From Diacronema lutheri (Eukaryota > Haptophyta > Pavlovophyceae > Pavlovales > Pavlovaceae): a DNA stretch of 64,000 nucleotides. The notes under the pieces were generated by a model. It was not told the origin of the DNA. It ran no database searches and saw only the letters and a program-made list of their open reading frames with translations. Position 1 is the first letter of the stretch. Every line of letters begins with the position of its first letter. The position numbers and the translations under genes are program-made. Positions 21,133 to 34,300 of the stretch are shown in pieces. The stretch lies in the NCBI GenBank assembly GCA_019448385.1, contig JAGTXO010000017.1, positions 496,001 through 560,000 of the forward strand, written 5' to 3'.

Positions 21133-21415
21133 GGTTGGGGGGTCGGTCGATAAGGTCGCTGGGGACAATCTCCCATCAGAAACTCCCGCTTAAACAGCCG
21201 CTAGGGCGGCCGCGTCCGGCACGCCCAGCGCCGCGACGAGCGCGATGCATTCCACGAGCGCAGTGGTACATCGCTCGCCGTGGGGCGCACCACGGGCCTT
21301 CTATAAATTTTTGAGGCCAAGAGCGACGTCCTATCACACTTTCAAAAGCAGCGGATCAAAAGGCGTCTGCCAATCCGCCCGCGAGGACGACCGACGCGGA
21401 CGACCAGCACGCGCG

Positions 21416-24400
21416 ATGGCGCAGGAGACGACCGGCTCGATGCCCATGGCGGCAAGCGTGACCAAGGGCCCCGGCGTCGGAGATGGCGCAGGTGGCGACG
21501 AAGCGATCAAGGTGGAGGAAACGGCGAAGACGAGCGGCGACGGCTGCACCGGCACGCCTCCTCTGCGCCCGGCCGCGCGCGCGGCCGGCGCGGCGGACGA
21601 CGAAGGGGCGGCGGTCGTGGCGGGCGTCGAGGGCGAGCGCGACGCACTCGCCAAGACGGGTGCCGGCGGCTGCGACGACGACGCTCGCGAGCCGCTGTCG
21701 GCCGGCAAGCCCGGCGCACTCGCCGCCGCGGCGACCGTCGGGGGTCTCGGCGAGCTCGTCGGCAGCCTATGCGCGTGGCTGGCGCACGGCGCGGCTGGTG
21801 GCGCCATCGCGGCCATCTCCCCCGGGACGGCCGCGCGCGGAGCAAACGGCACGCCGCAGCGCGCCGAGCCGCCGGCCGCCGGCGATCCCGTCGCTCCGCA
21901 CGCGTGCGTCGCCGCTGCGGCGCCCTTGGCGGGCAGCGCGGCGGCGCCGTCGTCGGCCGCGCGCGACGCGCAGCGCGGCGTCGCGGGATTCGACGCGGCC
22001 GCGCACGCGCACGCGCGCGACGGCAGGCGGGCGGCACGGCGGATGCGCAAGCAAGAGGGGGCGGTGCACAGGGCCTTCCGCAAGTCCCTCTGGCGCGACG
22101 CGACGTTTGTCGAGTTCGTTGAGAAGCTGCGCCCCGACGGCAGCGCGCAGCTGCTCGCGCGCGAGCCCACGCGGCACGCGGCGGCGGTGCTGTGCGAGCT
22201 CGCGCGCGGCCGCGACGGCGCGAGCGGCGCGGCCGGGCTGCTGCACGAGATGAGAGCCGCCGATGCGCGCGCGCGCGAGGCCGCCAAAGCGGCGGAGGCA
22301 GCGCGGCTTGCGCACGGGACGCTGCGCATCGTGGCAACCGTGGCGCTGGGCGGTGCGGTCTTCGCCGGCATGTCAGCGCTGGTCGTTGCTTGCGCGGCGC
22401 GCACGGCGACCGGTGCGCTTTTTGGGGCCCGCCGCCCGCGGGCGGCCGCGCGCGGAGCCGACGACGCGCTCGGCACGCTGCAGCGCGCCGAGCCGCCGCC
22501 CGCCGACAAGGGCAAGCGCAGGCGCGCCAGAGCCAACGACGACCCCGTCGACGCGGCGCGCAAGGCCGTGGGCAAGGCGGAGGGCAACTGCCGCAAGGCA
22601 GCCCGCCGGCTGCACCTCGCTGCACTGGGCGAGGAGGAGGCGCAGCAGCGCGTGCTCGACGCCGAGGCGGCGGAGCAGCTGGCGCGCTCGCGCGAGCCGG
22701 CCGGCGGCTGGGTAGGCAGCGCGCGCGCGCGCGCGCGCGCCCCGCCGCGCGCGCGCCCGTCGATTGGCGTGCGCGCAGCGCAGAACGGCGCGCCAGCTCC
22801 GTCACCTGCGCGCCGCCGCGCCCGTGCCCCTCGCGCGCAGGGGCGCCCTGCGGACTTGCGGCTGCAACAGGCGCACTTTGGCATTCGCGAAGATGCCGAC
22901 GCGGATGTGCGCCGCGCGCACGAGGCGCTGCGCCGGGCGAGACAGGGTGTGGCGTGCGCCAAGGCCAACGTGCGGCAGATGGAGGCGGCGTTGCTCAACG
23001 CGACGCGCTGCGCCACCGCGGTGCTCGCGCCGCGTGGCGTGCCGGAGGGTGACGAGCAGGCCGCGGCGAGAGAGCAGGCGGCGCTGGACCGGGAGGCGCC
23101 GCCGGCCGCGGAACGCGCGGCGCCGACGGCGCGCTCGCCCTCGGAGCTGCCGTCCGAGTGGGGCCCGCCAGCGGTCGGCCGGCGCCCGACGCCGCGTGCA
23201 CTGTCGCACGCCGCGGGGTGCGGGGACGACAACCCGTTTGCGCCGCTCGCAACCGTCAGCGGTGATTGGTCGCCCACGCCGAGCTTGCGCCCGCCGTCCT
23301 CGCCGCCGCGGCAGCCGCCGTCCGACCGCCGCAGCGCGCAGCGTCGCAGCGCGCGCGCGCGGCCGCCGAGGCCGACCGTTTCACCCGAGGAAGCGCTCGC
23401 AGCCGAGCGCCAGGCGCGCGCGCTGTCGGAGCAGGCGGAGCAGAGGCGCGCCAAAAAGGCCGCCGCCAAGGCCGCGCGCCGCGCCGCGCGCGCCGCCGAC
23501 AAGCGGACGGCGCGCGTCGTCCACGCGTGCGTAAGCGCCGCCTTGCAGCGCGTCTGCACGAGCGTCGCCACGGGCACGCCGCTCGCCGTGCTCCGCGAGC
23601 GCGCCGAGAGGCCGCGCGCGCCGAAGGCCGCGCCCGCGCCACCACGCCGCGCAGCGGACGGCGGCCGCGCGCTCCGCCACGCGCGCCGTGCGGCCGATGC
23701 GGCGGCGGAGCGCGAGGCGGCGGTGGCGGCCGACGCCGACGAGCGGTTCGAGCGGCAGCCCTCCGCCGCCCGGTTCGACGGCGGCGATGGCGGCGGAGGC
23801 GGCCACGTCGAGGCGAGCGCGCGACCGCGCGCCGGCGAGGCCGGCGAGGCTGGCGCGCACGGCGCGCCTGGCGCAGCGGGGCCCCCGGCGGCGTCGCTCG
23901 CGTCGCGCAGCCCGTGTGATGCGCGGCGCACGGCACGCCTCCCGCACGCACGCGCCGCAGCCACCTACGCAGGCAACGGCGGCTGGGGTGGCAACGTCGG
24001 CGGCGACGTGTGCGGCGATTGTTTCGGCGGCGGCGGCGTCCGTCGCGACGCCTGCGGCGGCGGCGACGCCACCTGCGGCTGCGGCGATGGCGGCGTCGGT
24101 GCTGGCGCTGGCGAGGCCCCTGCACACGGTGCGCCGGCGCGCGCGACGGCGTCGCGCTTGCTGCGCTTGCTCGGCGCGCCACGCGCCGTGCTCGGTGCGA
24201 TGGCGCACGCCGCGGCCGTGTTGGCGCGCGGCGTGGCCGCAGCCGTCGCTGGCGTGCGCGCCGCCGCGCGCGCCGTGCGGCGCGCGCGCCGCCGAGCGCC
24301 TTGCGCGCGCCGCACGGCTGCGCGGCGCGCTCGCAGCCCGCCGATGCGCGACGTCGACGGCGCCCTGCGGCCCTCACCGTCCTGGCCGCGCACACGCCTC

Positions 24401-27400
24401 GTCTGCGGCCGGCGCCTCGCGCCTCTGCGCCGCGCGGGCGCGCGCCCGCCGCCCGCACACGCCGCGCCGAGTTCCCGCGCGCGCGCTGCGCAACCCGACA
24501 GCGACGCGCCGGCGTGCGCGCCGCGGCGCTCGGCGCCTGTCGGTGCGCCGCCGCGCGCGCGTGGCCTGTGCGCGGCGCGCGCACGGCGCGTCCTCGACGT
24601 CGCCGGCCGCGCGGCGCGGAGCGCGCGCCTCGGCGCGCGCATCACGCGCCAGCGCACGCCGGGCCCGTCATCGGAGCCCTGCACGGCCGAGAGCGGCGAC
24701 GGCGCGGGCGCCGGCGGCATCGGCGCGGCGGCGCCTGGCGCGGCGACGATGCGCGCCACCGGCGCGCGCGCAGCGCGCGCTGCGGCGGCGGCGGTCGGTG
24801 GCGCCTCGCGTCTCGCGCGCCGCGCGATGGCAAGCGCCGCCGCCGCTGCCACCTCCATAGCCGGCGCTGCCGCCTCCACCGTCGCCGCCGCCGCCGTTGC
24901 CATCGGCGCGGCCGTCACGTCACCGGCGTTCGCCGCGGCGCGTGGCATGGCGGCCGCATGCGTCGCTGCCTGCGCCCGCCCCACCGCCGCGCAGGCGGCC
25001 GCGTCGCGCGCGCTCGGCGCGCTCTTCGTGCTCGTCGACGCGGCCGACGCGGCGGGCGACAGCGACGCCGCGCTCGGCGCGCTCGCGGCCGCGGTCGACG
25101 CGACGGAGCTGCGCCCGCCGCCGGCCTTTTGGCGCGCGGGCCGCGCCGCGGCGTACGCACCGCGTCCGCCGCCCCTCAACTCGGCGCGGCCGCGCTACAA
25201 CCGGCGCGCGCGCGCACCTAGCCCTCCCGTCGCGGCCGCGCGGCGCAATCTCGAGCGCGCGGTGCGCGAGCTCACGCGCGCCGCGCGCGCTGAGCGCGAG
25301 CGCGCGCCGGCGCCGCGCGGCGCGCGCGGCGGCGTGCTCCACGCGCTGCGCGCGTCGCTCCCCGTGCACGCGCGCGTTGCGCTCGGCACGGACGCGGAGC
25401 TGCGCGCGGACATTGCCGCGTTCGCGCGCGCGCGCCGCGAGCTGCACAGCCTCACCGACGCCGAGGTGGCGGCGCTCGCGCGCCCGGACGGGCCGCCGCT
25501 GCCCGTGCGGCTCGCGTGCACGGCGGTCGCGCGCGCGCGCGGCGTGACCGTGCTGCTCGACATCGTGCCGCGCGGCGGCGGCGCGCCCGAGCGGCTCGTG
25601 TGCCGCGCCCGTCGCCGCGGCGCCGCCACGCGCACGCCACGGCCGACAGCCGCCGTTATCGCGCGCGCGCCTTGCATAGCGGCGCGCGTTGGCCACACTG
25701 AGCCGGCGCGCGCGTGCGCGGGCGGACCGATCGGGGTCGTGCGCCTCCGTTCAGCGCGCCGCCCTTCTTGGCGTGGGGCGCGGCTCGACGTGCACACCCG
25801 CGAGCGGCTGGCCACACCGGTGCCATGCCACGTCGTGGCCTGCGCCGCCGCCTCGGCCATCGGCGCGTGCGTCGCTCGCGCGCGGCTTGGGCTTGCACGG
25901 CTGGCGCGCGCGTGGCCCTGCGCCTCCGCTCCACTAGCCACTGCTGCTGTCGCCTTCGCGCCTGCCGCCGACGGTGTTTTCCCCGCCGCACTAGCCGCTC
26001 CTGCATCCGCCTTCGCGCCTGCCGCCGATTTTCCCGCCCCACTAGTTGCTCCTGCATTCGCCTCCGCGCCTGCCACCACCGGCGTTTTCCCCGCGCCACT
26101 AGCCGCTCCCGCTGTCGCGTCCGCGCCTGCCGCCGCGGGCGTGTCTTCCGCCCCACTAGTCGCTGCCGCTGCCGCCCTCCAGGCCGCCTCCGACGGCGTT
26201 TTCCCCGCCCCACTAGTCGCTGCCGCTGCCGCCCTCCAGGCCGCCTCCGACGCCTTTTGCCCCGCTCCACTAGCCGCTGCCGCTGCCGCCCTCCAGGCCG
26301 CCTCCGACGGCGTTTTCCCCGCGCCACTAGCCGCTGCCGCTGCCGCCCTCCAGGCCGCCTCCGACAGCGTTTTCCCCGCCCCACTAGTTGCTCCTGCATT
26401 CGCCTCCGCGCCTGCCACCACCGGCGTTTTCCCCGCGCCACTAGCCGCTCCCGCTGTCGCGTCCGCGCCTGCCGCCGCGGGCGTGTCTTCCGCCCCACTA
26501 GTCGCTGCCGCTGCCGCCCTCCAGGCCGCCTCCGACGGCGTTTTCCCCGCCCCACTAGTCGCTGCCGCTGCCGCCCTCCAGGCCGCCTCCGACGCCTTTT
26601 GCCCCGCTCCACTAGCCGCTGCCGCTGCCGCCCTCCAGGCCGCCTCCGACGGCGTTTTCCCCGCGCCACTAGCCGCTGCCGCTGCCGCCCTCCAGGCCGC
26701 CTCCGACGGCGTTTTCCCCGCCCCACTAGTTGCTCCTGCATTCGCCTCCGCGCCTGCCACCACCGGCGTTTTCCCCGCGCCACTAGCCGCTCCCGCTGTC
26801 GCGTCCGCGCCTGCCGCCGCGGGCGTGTCTTCCGCCCCACCAGCCGCTCCTGCATCCGCCTTCGCGCCTGCCGCCGATTTTCCCGCCCCACTAGTTGCTC
26901 CTGCATTCGCCTCCGCGCCTGCCACCACCGGCGTTTTCCCCGCGCCACTAGCCGCTGCCGCTGCCGCCCTCCAGGCCGCCTCCGACGGCGTTTTCCCCGC
27001 CCCACTAGTCGCTGCCGCTGCCGCCCTCCAGGCCGCCTCCGACGGCGTTTTCCCCGCCCCACTAGTCGCTGCCGCTGCCGCCCTCCAGGCCGCCTCCGAC
27101 GCCTTTTGCCCCGCTCCACTATCCGCTGCCGCTGCCGCCCTCCAGGCCGCCTCCGACGGCGTTTTCCCCGCTCCACTAGCCGCTGCCGCTGCCGCGTCCG
27201 CGCCCGCCGCCGCGGGCGCGTCTTCCGCCCCACCAGCCATCGCCGCCGCGCCCGCCGCCAACGCGCGCACCGCCAACGTGCCCGTTGCCAACGAGGCTAC
27301 CGCCACCGAACCAGCCGCCCTTGAGCTTCCCCTCCAACCCGCCAACTCGGCGCTGCTTGCGTGGGCGGGCGACGCGGCTGCGCGCCGGCTGGCCGCCGCC

Positions 27401-28308
27401 GCCGCGAGCGCCGGCCTCCCGCAGGCAGAGGTGGAGCGCATCGCCAGCGGCGACATGCTCGCCTCAACCGTCGACGCGTGCTGCGAGGTCGTGCTGCGCG
27501 TGCACGGGCAGGCCGGCGGCGGGCATGTCTGCCACGTGCCGCTCGCCGCGCAACCCGCGGTGTTCCAGGACGGCGCCGAGCGCGCCGCGCTGCTGCACCG
27601 CCTGCGCAGCGAGGCGACAACGCAGGCTGTCATCGGCGTGTGGAGCCCGTCGGACGAGCGCGGCGGCGCGGGCGGTGACGACGGCGCGCAGCTCGCCTCC
27701 GGCCATTTCACCGCGTTGCGCCTTGTGCGCGTCGCGCGCGCGGGCGAGCATCGCTACGACGCGGTGCTCGTCGACACGCTCGCGTCGCCCTGCAGGCAGG
27801 CGCTCATGCTCGCCAAGGCGATAACTGCCACGCTGCACGCGGCGGGTCTCGACATTTCGCGCGTGCGCCGCGCGCTGCTGCTCAACGAGGCGGCGCAGCG
27901 TGGCGCGACGTGCGGCCTCGCGATAGTGGGCGCGCTCAACGACGCGCTCGCCGCGGCGGGCTGCTCGTCCGCGCCGCGCACGTTCAGCGTGGCGGACATG
28001 TACGCTGTCGGCGAGCGCCTCCGCGTCGCGCTGACCGGCGCGGCCAGCGATCGTGCGCCGGGCGGCGTCTGCGCGGTCACGAGCGCGGTGCGTGGCGGGG
28101 GCAGCCCCGATCGCGCCGAAACGCCGCCGCAGACGCGCGGCGCCAAGGCCGCCGCTGGCGTCACCGCCGCCGCCACCGCCGCCGCCACGCCGCCGCCGCC
28201 CGCGCTGGGCGCCGCCGCCGCCGCCACCGCCGCCGCCGCCGCTGCTGCCGCCGCCGTGGCCGCGCCGCCACCGCCGCCACCGCCGCCGCCGGCCGGCGAC
28301 GAGGGCGA

Positions 28309-28348
<40 letters not shown>

Positions 28349-31300
28349 GCCGCGCGCACGTTCTTGAAGCTCGCGCCCAGGGCGCGCGCGGCCGCCTCGG
28401 CGCGTGAGGCGTTGCGCGCCGCGTGTGCGCGCGCGGACGCGGCGGCGTCGTCACACGCGTCGGCGCCGCACGCGCCCGCCGGTGCGCGCCGCCGGCGGCG
28501 CGCGGGCGCAGGCGAGCTGGCGCTCGCGGCTGCGCGCGCGCTCGCCTCGACGGAGCACGGCGATTTGACGGACGACGCGCTCGAGGCCGCCGTCGAGCAG
28601 GAGCTGGGCGACGAGCGCGGCCAACTGCTGCTGTGCACGCGGGGCGCAGCGGCGCAAAGGCCCGCGCTTTGCCGGCTCCTGAAGCACGCGTGCGCGTCGG
28701 CGCGCGCGGCGAAGCGCGCGCAATTCACGGTGTTCGTCGTGCGCGCGGCCACGCGCGGCGAGCGGGGGGGCGCCGCCGCGAGGCGCGTGGACTCGGTGGT
28801 CGAGCTGTCGTGCGCGCTGCACGAGAAGGCGGGCGCGCTCGGCGGCCTCCAGCGCGTCTGTGTGCGTGGCTTCGCCCTCGAGCGCCGCCGGACACTCGAC
28901 GCTGGCGCCGAGGCCGGCGCGTCCGCCATCGGCCAGGACGAGCAGGTCGAGGCAGAGGCGGGCGAGGCGTGCGTCGCCGGCGTGACGATGGCCAAGCAGC
29001 TGCGTCAGTTTGCCGAGCAAGCTGCCCGCGACGACGTGCTCTTCCACGTCGCCGTGTCCGAGGCCGACGCCCACGCCCGGCTGGCGCGCGTTGCGGGTGA
29101 CGATGTCGGCGCGTACAGCGTCGTGCTCGCAGTCGCCGGGCTCGTCTGGCTGGCCAAGGCCGACGAGGTTGCGCCGGCGGCCGCCCAGCCCGCCGCCGCG
29201 CCGCCCGCCGCCTCGCCTGCTGCCGCCACGTCCGCCGACGCCGAGCGCGACGCCTCGCCTTCCGACCGCCTGCGCGCGCTGACGCTCGCCGTGCGAGTCG
29301 CGCTCGCGCGCGGCGTGCTGCGCCACCTCCTCGCCGACGCGTCGCCGGGCGCGTCCGCGACCGCTGGCGGTAGTTGCGCGACGCCCGTCGAGGCGGCCGC
29401 GTCCGCCGCCGCGCCGCCCGCCACGGGCGTCGTGACGAGTGGCGTTGCGGCGGGCGCTGTGGCGGCCGCACCGGCTGCTGCGGGCGGGGCGACGGCGGGT
29501 GCATCGCCCATCACGCGGCCGGCGAAGCGCGCGCGGCGCACGCTCACCGCCGCTCCAGCCGCCTCGGCCGTTGCGGCCGCTGGAGGCGCACGCGCTGGCG
29601 CACGCGGCGCGGCCGGCGCGCCTCGCGCGCGCGCCGCGCGCGCGCCGGCCGAGTACGTCTGGCTTGCCATCGCGCGCCGGATGCTGGCGGCGCGACACGC
29701 GGCGGCCGCGGGCGGCGACTTTGTCGCGTCGTGCGTCGCCGCGATGCAGGCCGAGTACGGCGACGGCTGTGCCGTCGTCGTCGGCGACGCGCCTGGTGAC
29801 GCCTTGGTCGAGGCTGCGGCGGCGGCGCTGCTCGAGGGCAAGCACGCGGCGGTGAGCCTCGGCTGCGTCGACCGGCCGGCGGTGCTCGTCGTGCAGCGCG
29901 CCGTGGACGCGCCCACGTCGCGCGTGCACGGGTGGTGCGCGCACGCGGCGGGCGCCGCCGAGTTTGACGAGGGCGCCGCGCACGGCGTGTTCAACGCGAT
30001 CGTCGAGCGCGCGTGGGCGCTGCGTCCGGACCCGGCCGACGGCAGCCCGCCGCCCACGCGCACGTGGGAGGTCGAGCGCATCGCTGACGAAGCGCCCGAC
30101 CAGGCGGGCGTGGCCGCGCTGCGCGTGCTCTACGCGCTCGTCGCGGCGCACGGCCGCTACCGCTCGGCCGCCGCGCTCTTTGGCGCGCTCGCGCAGCTGC
30201 ACGCGCCCGACGCCGCCGGCGCGCGCGCGGAGGTCGTCGCGGCGGCGTGCGCGGAGCCGCCCGGCGCGCGGCCGGGCGCCGCGCCGGCGGCCGCGCGGGA
30301 CGACGCGAGGGAGCGCGCATGGGAGGGCGCTCGGATCGCCGCGCTCGCCGTCGGCGCGGACGCTGCGCGCAGGCGTGTCGCGCCCGTGCGCGCGCTCGTC
30401 GACGCGCTCGGCACGCCACCGACCTCGGCGATCACGGGCGGGCCGGCGGTGCGGCTCGCGGGCGCGGGCGACGGCGGCCACGGTGCACGGTGGGTGGGCG
30501 GGCAGGCGGCGACGCCCGCCGAGCAGCTGCCGAGGGAGCTGCTGCGCGCCTACCACGAGGCGGTGCTGTGCGTCACGCCCGGCAGCCTCCAGCTCGACTC
30601 GGCGGCGCTCGACGCGGTCACGCGGCCGCGCGAAAACGACACGCTGGAAGGCCTCCTCGCGCGCGTCAGCTGGCAGTGCGGCGCGAGGGCGAGCACGTGC
30701 GCCATGCTCGCCACGTTTTCCGAGCAGGCGGGCACCGGCTCGCGCGTCGCGCTCAAGGCCCTCCGCACGAGCTCCGACCTGGCCGGGCTGACGGCGGCTG
30801 CGGTCGGGCAGCAGGCGCCGCAGACGCCGCCGCCGCCGCTGCTCGTGATGCTCGGCCGCTGCCCCAGCCCGCTCGTCGGCGGCGGCCTCTTCCCGCCCGA
30901 CCGCGCGACGGGCGAGCCGGCGGTGCACGCGGCGACGTCCGAGCTCGCCGTCGAGCTGCTGCGCGACGCGCGCGCGCTGGCCGGCACGGACGGGCGGCTC
31001 GTCGTGCTGTGCCTCGAGGCGTCCAACCCGCTCTGGTTCTGCCCCAAGGTGCGCGAGCTCGAGCTGCCGCGGACGCGGTCGGACGGCGTGCGCGCGTCCG
31101 GCTGCACCTGCCCTGCGACGTGCAGCGATGCGCGCGGCGCGGCGGGTGGCGCTGCCCGCGGCGCATCGACGCGGCCGGCGGCGCGCGCGATCAACAAGGC
31201 GGTGCTCGACCACTTCGTCGCGCTTTTCGGCCGCGAGGGCTTCGCGACCTTTGAGTTTGCGGGCGGCGGCGAGGCGAGCTGGCTGTGCGACAGCGCGGCC

Positions 31301-34300
31301 GGCAAGACGACCGTCGCGGCGTGCGCGTCGCTCCCGCCGCGCATGGGCGATGGGCAGCTGGCCATCCGGCGGCACACGCTCGGCACGGGCGCCGACGCGC
31401 CGGCGCACGCCGTCGTCTCGCTCCGCGTCGCGCACGTGAGCCACGCCATCCGCCGCGCGGCGGACGACGGCGGCGCGCGCGCCGAGCGGATGGCGCGCGC
31501 CGCGCGCGCGTTTTGCGATGTGGCGGCCGCGCTGCGCGTCGACGCGATCCTGGCGGAGGTGCCCGAGGACCGCCCGACGGGCACGCCCTTCCTTGGCGGG
31601 CTGCTCGAGTTTTGGAACAAACGCCACGGGAGCTCGACGGCGCCAGCCACGCTCGCGCTCGGAGACGTGCGCGAGGTGGCCAAGCGGACGGCCGACGCAG
31701 CGGCCGGCCGAGCGGACGAGGTCCCTGCGGCTGGCCGTCCGCAGGTCGCGGCGCGCGCGTGCGCTGGCGCGATTGGCGGCGGCGCGGGCGCGGCGGGCGC
31801 CTCGGACGCTGCGCCCCGTGCACTGGCGGGCACGTCGGGTGCGCGCACGGACGGCGGCCCTGCCGACGCACCGCGCCAGCTGGAGAGCCGCTACGGCGAG
31901 GCGAGCAAGCTCGACCTACCCCAAGATTCCACTACGGGCTGCGTCCTCGACGCTCGCGAGGCCCAGGACCGCGCGCGCGTGCCTGCTGCGCCCGACGGCA
32001 CAGCGCTGCGCCGCGTGCTCGACGCCGTCGGCGCGGGCGCGCCCGCGCAGCGCAGCCCGCGCTGGCACGACGAGCGATGGGAGGAGGTCACGGGCAGCAA
32101 GGTTGGCGACGTCGTGAACGACAACGCCGGCGTCGCGCACGAGACGCTCACCGACGAGTACGTGCACCGGCGGCGGCGCGAGGTGCGGACCAAGGCGACG
32201 ACCGCGGGCATCCTCGGCGAGGCCGTCGCGCTGCGCAAGCTGGCGGCCGCGTACGGCATCACCGTCGTGTGCAACCTGCCGATGGTGCGTGCGGACCCGC
32301 ACGACAAGAGCGCGCCGTTCGCCTTCTCGCCGGACGGGCTCGCCATCCTCCCCGAAGACAACGAGCAGGTCCTCGTCGAGGTGAAGACGCTCACCAAGGC
32401 GGACGCCAAGGCGCACGAGGACGGGCCGCCGCAGCCGCACCGCGATCAGCTGCAGCTCGGCATGCACGTCCTCGGCGTGCGCAAAGCGCTCTACGTGCAG
32501 TACCTCAGGCACGAGGACCGGATCGTCGTGCACGTCGTGACGCGCGGCGCCGGCTGGCTTGCATTCGCGCAGCCGAGGGTGCAGGCCTTCTGGGCGCGCG
32601 TCGTCGAGCGGCGCGCGCGGCTCGAGCGCGCGCGCGCCGACCACCCGGCTGCGAGCCGGCGGCACCGGCGGCAGCAGACGCCGGCCGGGCCGCCGCTCGT
32701 GCTCGCGCTGGACGGGCGCATCCCCGCCGCGCGCGCCGCCGCGCTGCACGCCGTCGCGCACGGCACCGCGAGCGCGGCGGCGGTGGCGGCGACGGCGGCG
32801 ACGGGCGACGCGACGGCGTTGCAAGACGCGATCGCGGCGCTGCGCGCGCCCGTCGGCAATGCGGCGATCGACAGCGCAGCGCGTGCGGAGCGCGCGGCCG
32901 TCGAGCGGGCGATCGCGTACCTCGGGCAGCCGGCAGGCGACGCCGCCGCCCGCGGCACGGCCGAGGCGGCCGAGGAGGAGAGGACGGTCGACGCCGACAT
33001 CTGCGCGTTGCTGCACCAGCTCGGCGCGAGCGTGGCGCACGTGCACGTCGAGGACGCGGATTGCGTCACGCGTGAGCACTGGGGCGGGGCGGTGCTCGCT
33101 GCAGCGGGCGACCCGTCGAGCGCCCCCGCCATTTCGAGCGTCATCGTCGCGCACATCGTGCGGCTCGCCGGCTTTGGCGTCGAGCTCCCGCAGTCGATTC
33201 GCGTCGCCCCCAGCACGGCTGACTGGCACGAGGGCTGGCTCGACGTGCAGTGCGTGCTGCTGCGCACGCGCCGGCGCGGGCGGCGCGACGACGACTTTGT
33301 GGCCGTCGTCAGGCGCGGTGGGCGCTGGTTTGCGTGCGAGCCCGGCCGCGCGCGGCGGCTGCAGTGGCGGTCGGTCCTGCGCCGCGCGCGCGGCGGCGTC
33401 GACGGGACCGGCGAGGAGGCGTTCGCGGTCGTCTACGTGCGGCGCGGCGACGCGGCCGGCGACGCGGCTGGCGACGCGCAGGCCGAACGGGCGCGCGGCG
33501 GGCGCGCGCGCAGGCGCACGCGCGGCGGCACGCGCAAGCGCAAGCGCGGCGCCTCCGCCGGGCTCGAGGCGGCCGCGCCCGCCGGCGCGCCGGCTGCCGC
33601 GCCCGCCGGCGCGCCGGCGGGCGCTGCTCACCGCCCGCCCGCCATGCGCGCGACGGTCGCCGCGCGCACCACGCGCTCTGTGACCGACGCGCGGCACTCG
33701 GCGCCTGCCGCCACGGTTGCACCTGTCTTCGACTGGCGCGCCGGCCGCCCGCCCCCCGCCGCTCGAGCCCGCCACCCGCGGCCGCGTGGGCGCGCGCCAC
33801 CGGGCAAGGCCTGGGACAGCGTCTCGGGTGCGTGGGCGGACAAGCCGACTGGTGCTGCCGTCGCCGGCGCGCCGCCGCCGCTGCCGCCCGCCGCCGCGCC
33901 GCCGCCCACCGCCGCGCCGCCGCCCGCCGCCGCGCCGCCGCCCGCCGTCGCGCCGCCGCCCGCCGCCGCGCCGCCGCCGCCGCCGCCACCGGCGGCGCTC
34001 GGCCGCCGGCAGCACGTCGGCGCGGGCGGCAGCGCGGCGGGCCGGCGGCTCGCGGCCATCGCACGGCGGCAGCGCGGCGTGCGCGCGCCGCCGCCCGCCG
34101 CGCGCTTCCTCGCCACGCTGCCGCCACCGCCACGCGACGGCCTCGCGCGCACGAGCAAGCAGGCGCGCGCGAGGCGCAACGCGGACGGACGGCCGGCGCA
34201 CGCGCGCGCGGCCAACGCGCGCGCCTTCTACCGCGGCGTGGAGCTCGGCGTGCACGCGACGCGCGCCATCGTCGACGCGCGCCACGCCGACCTGCCGCAG

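Noticed and set aside
25963-27235. Possible CRISPR-like array
   Set aside because: Units are head-to-tail with no unique spacers, are in frame with a protein, and the genome is eukaryotic.
28451-31627. Minus-strand open frame of more than 1,000 codons
   Set aside because: It is the antisense shadow of the giant plus-strand gene. Composition is Arg/Ala-rich with no motif, while the plus frame has recognisable domains.
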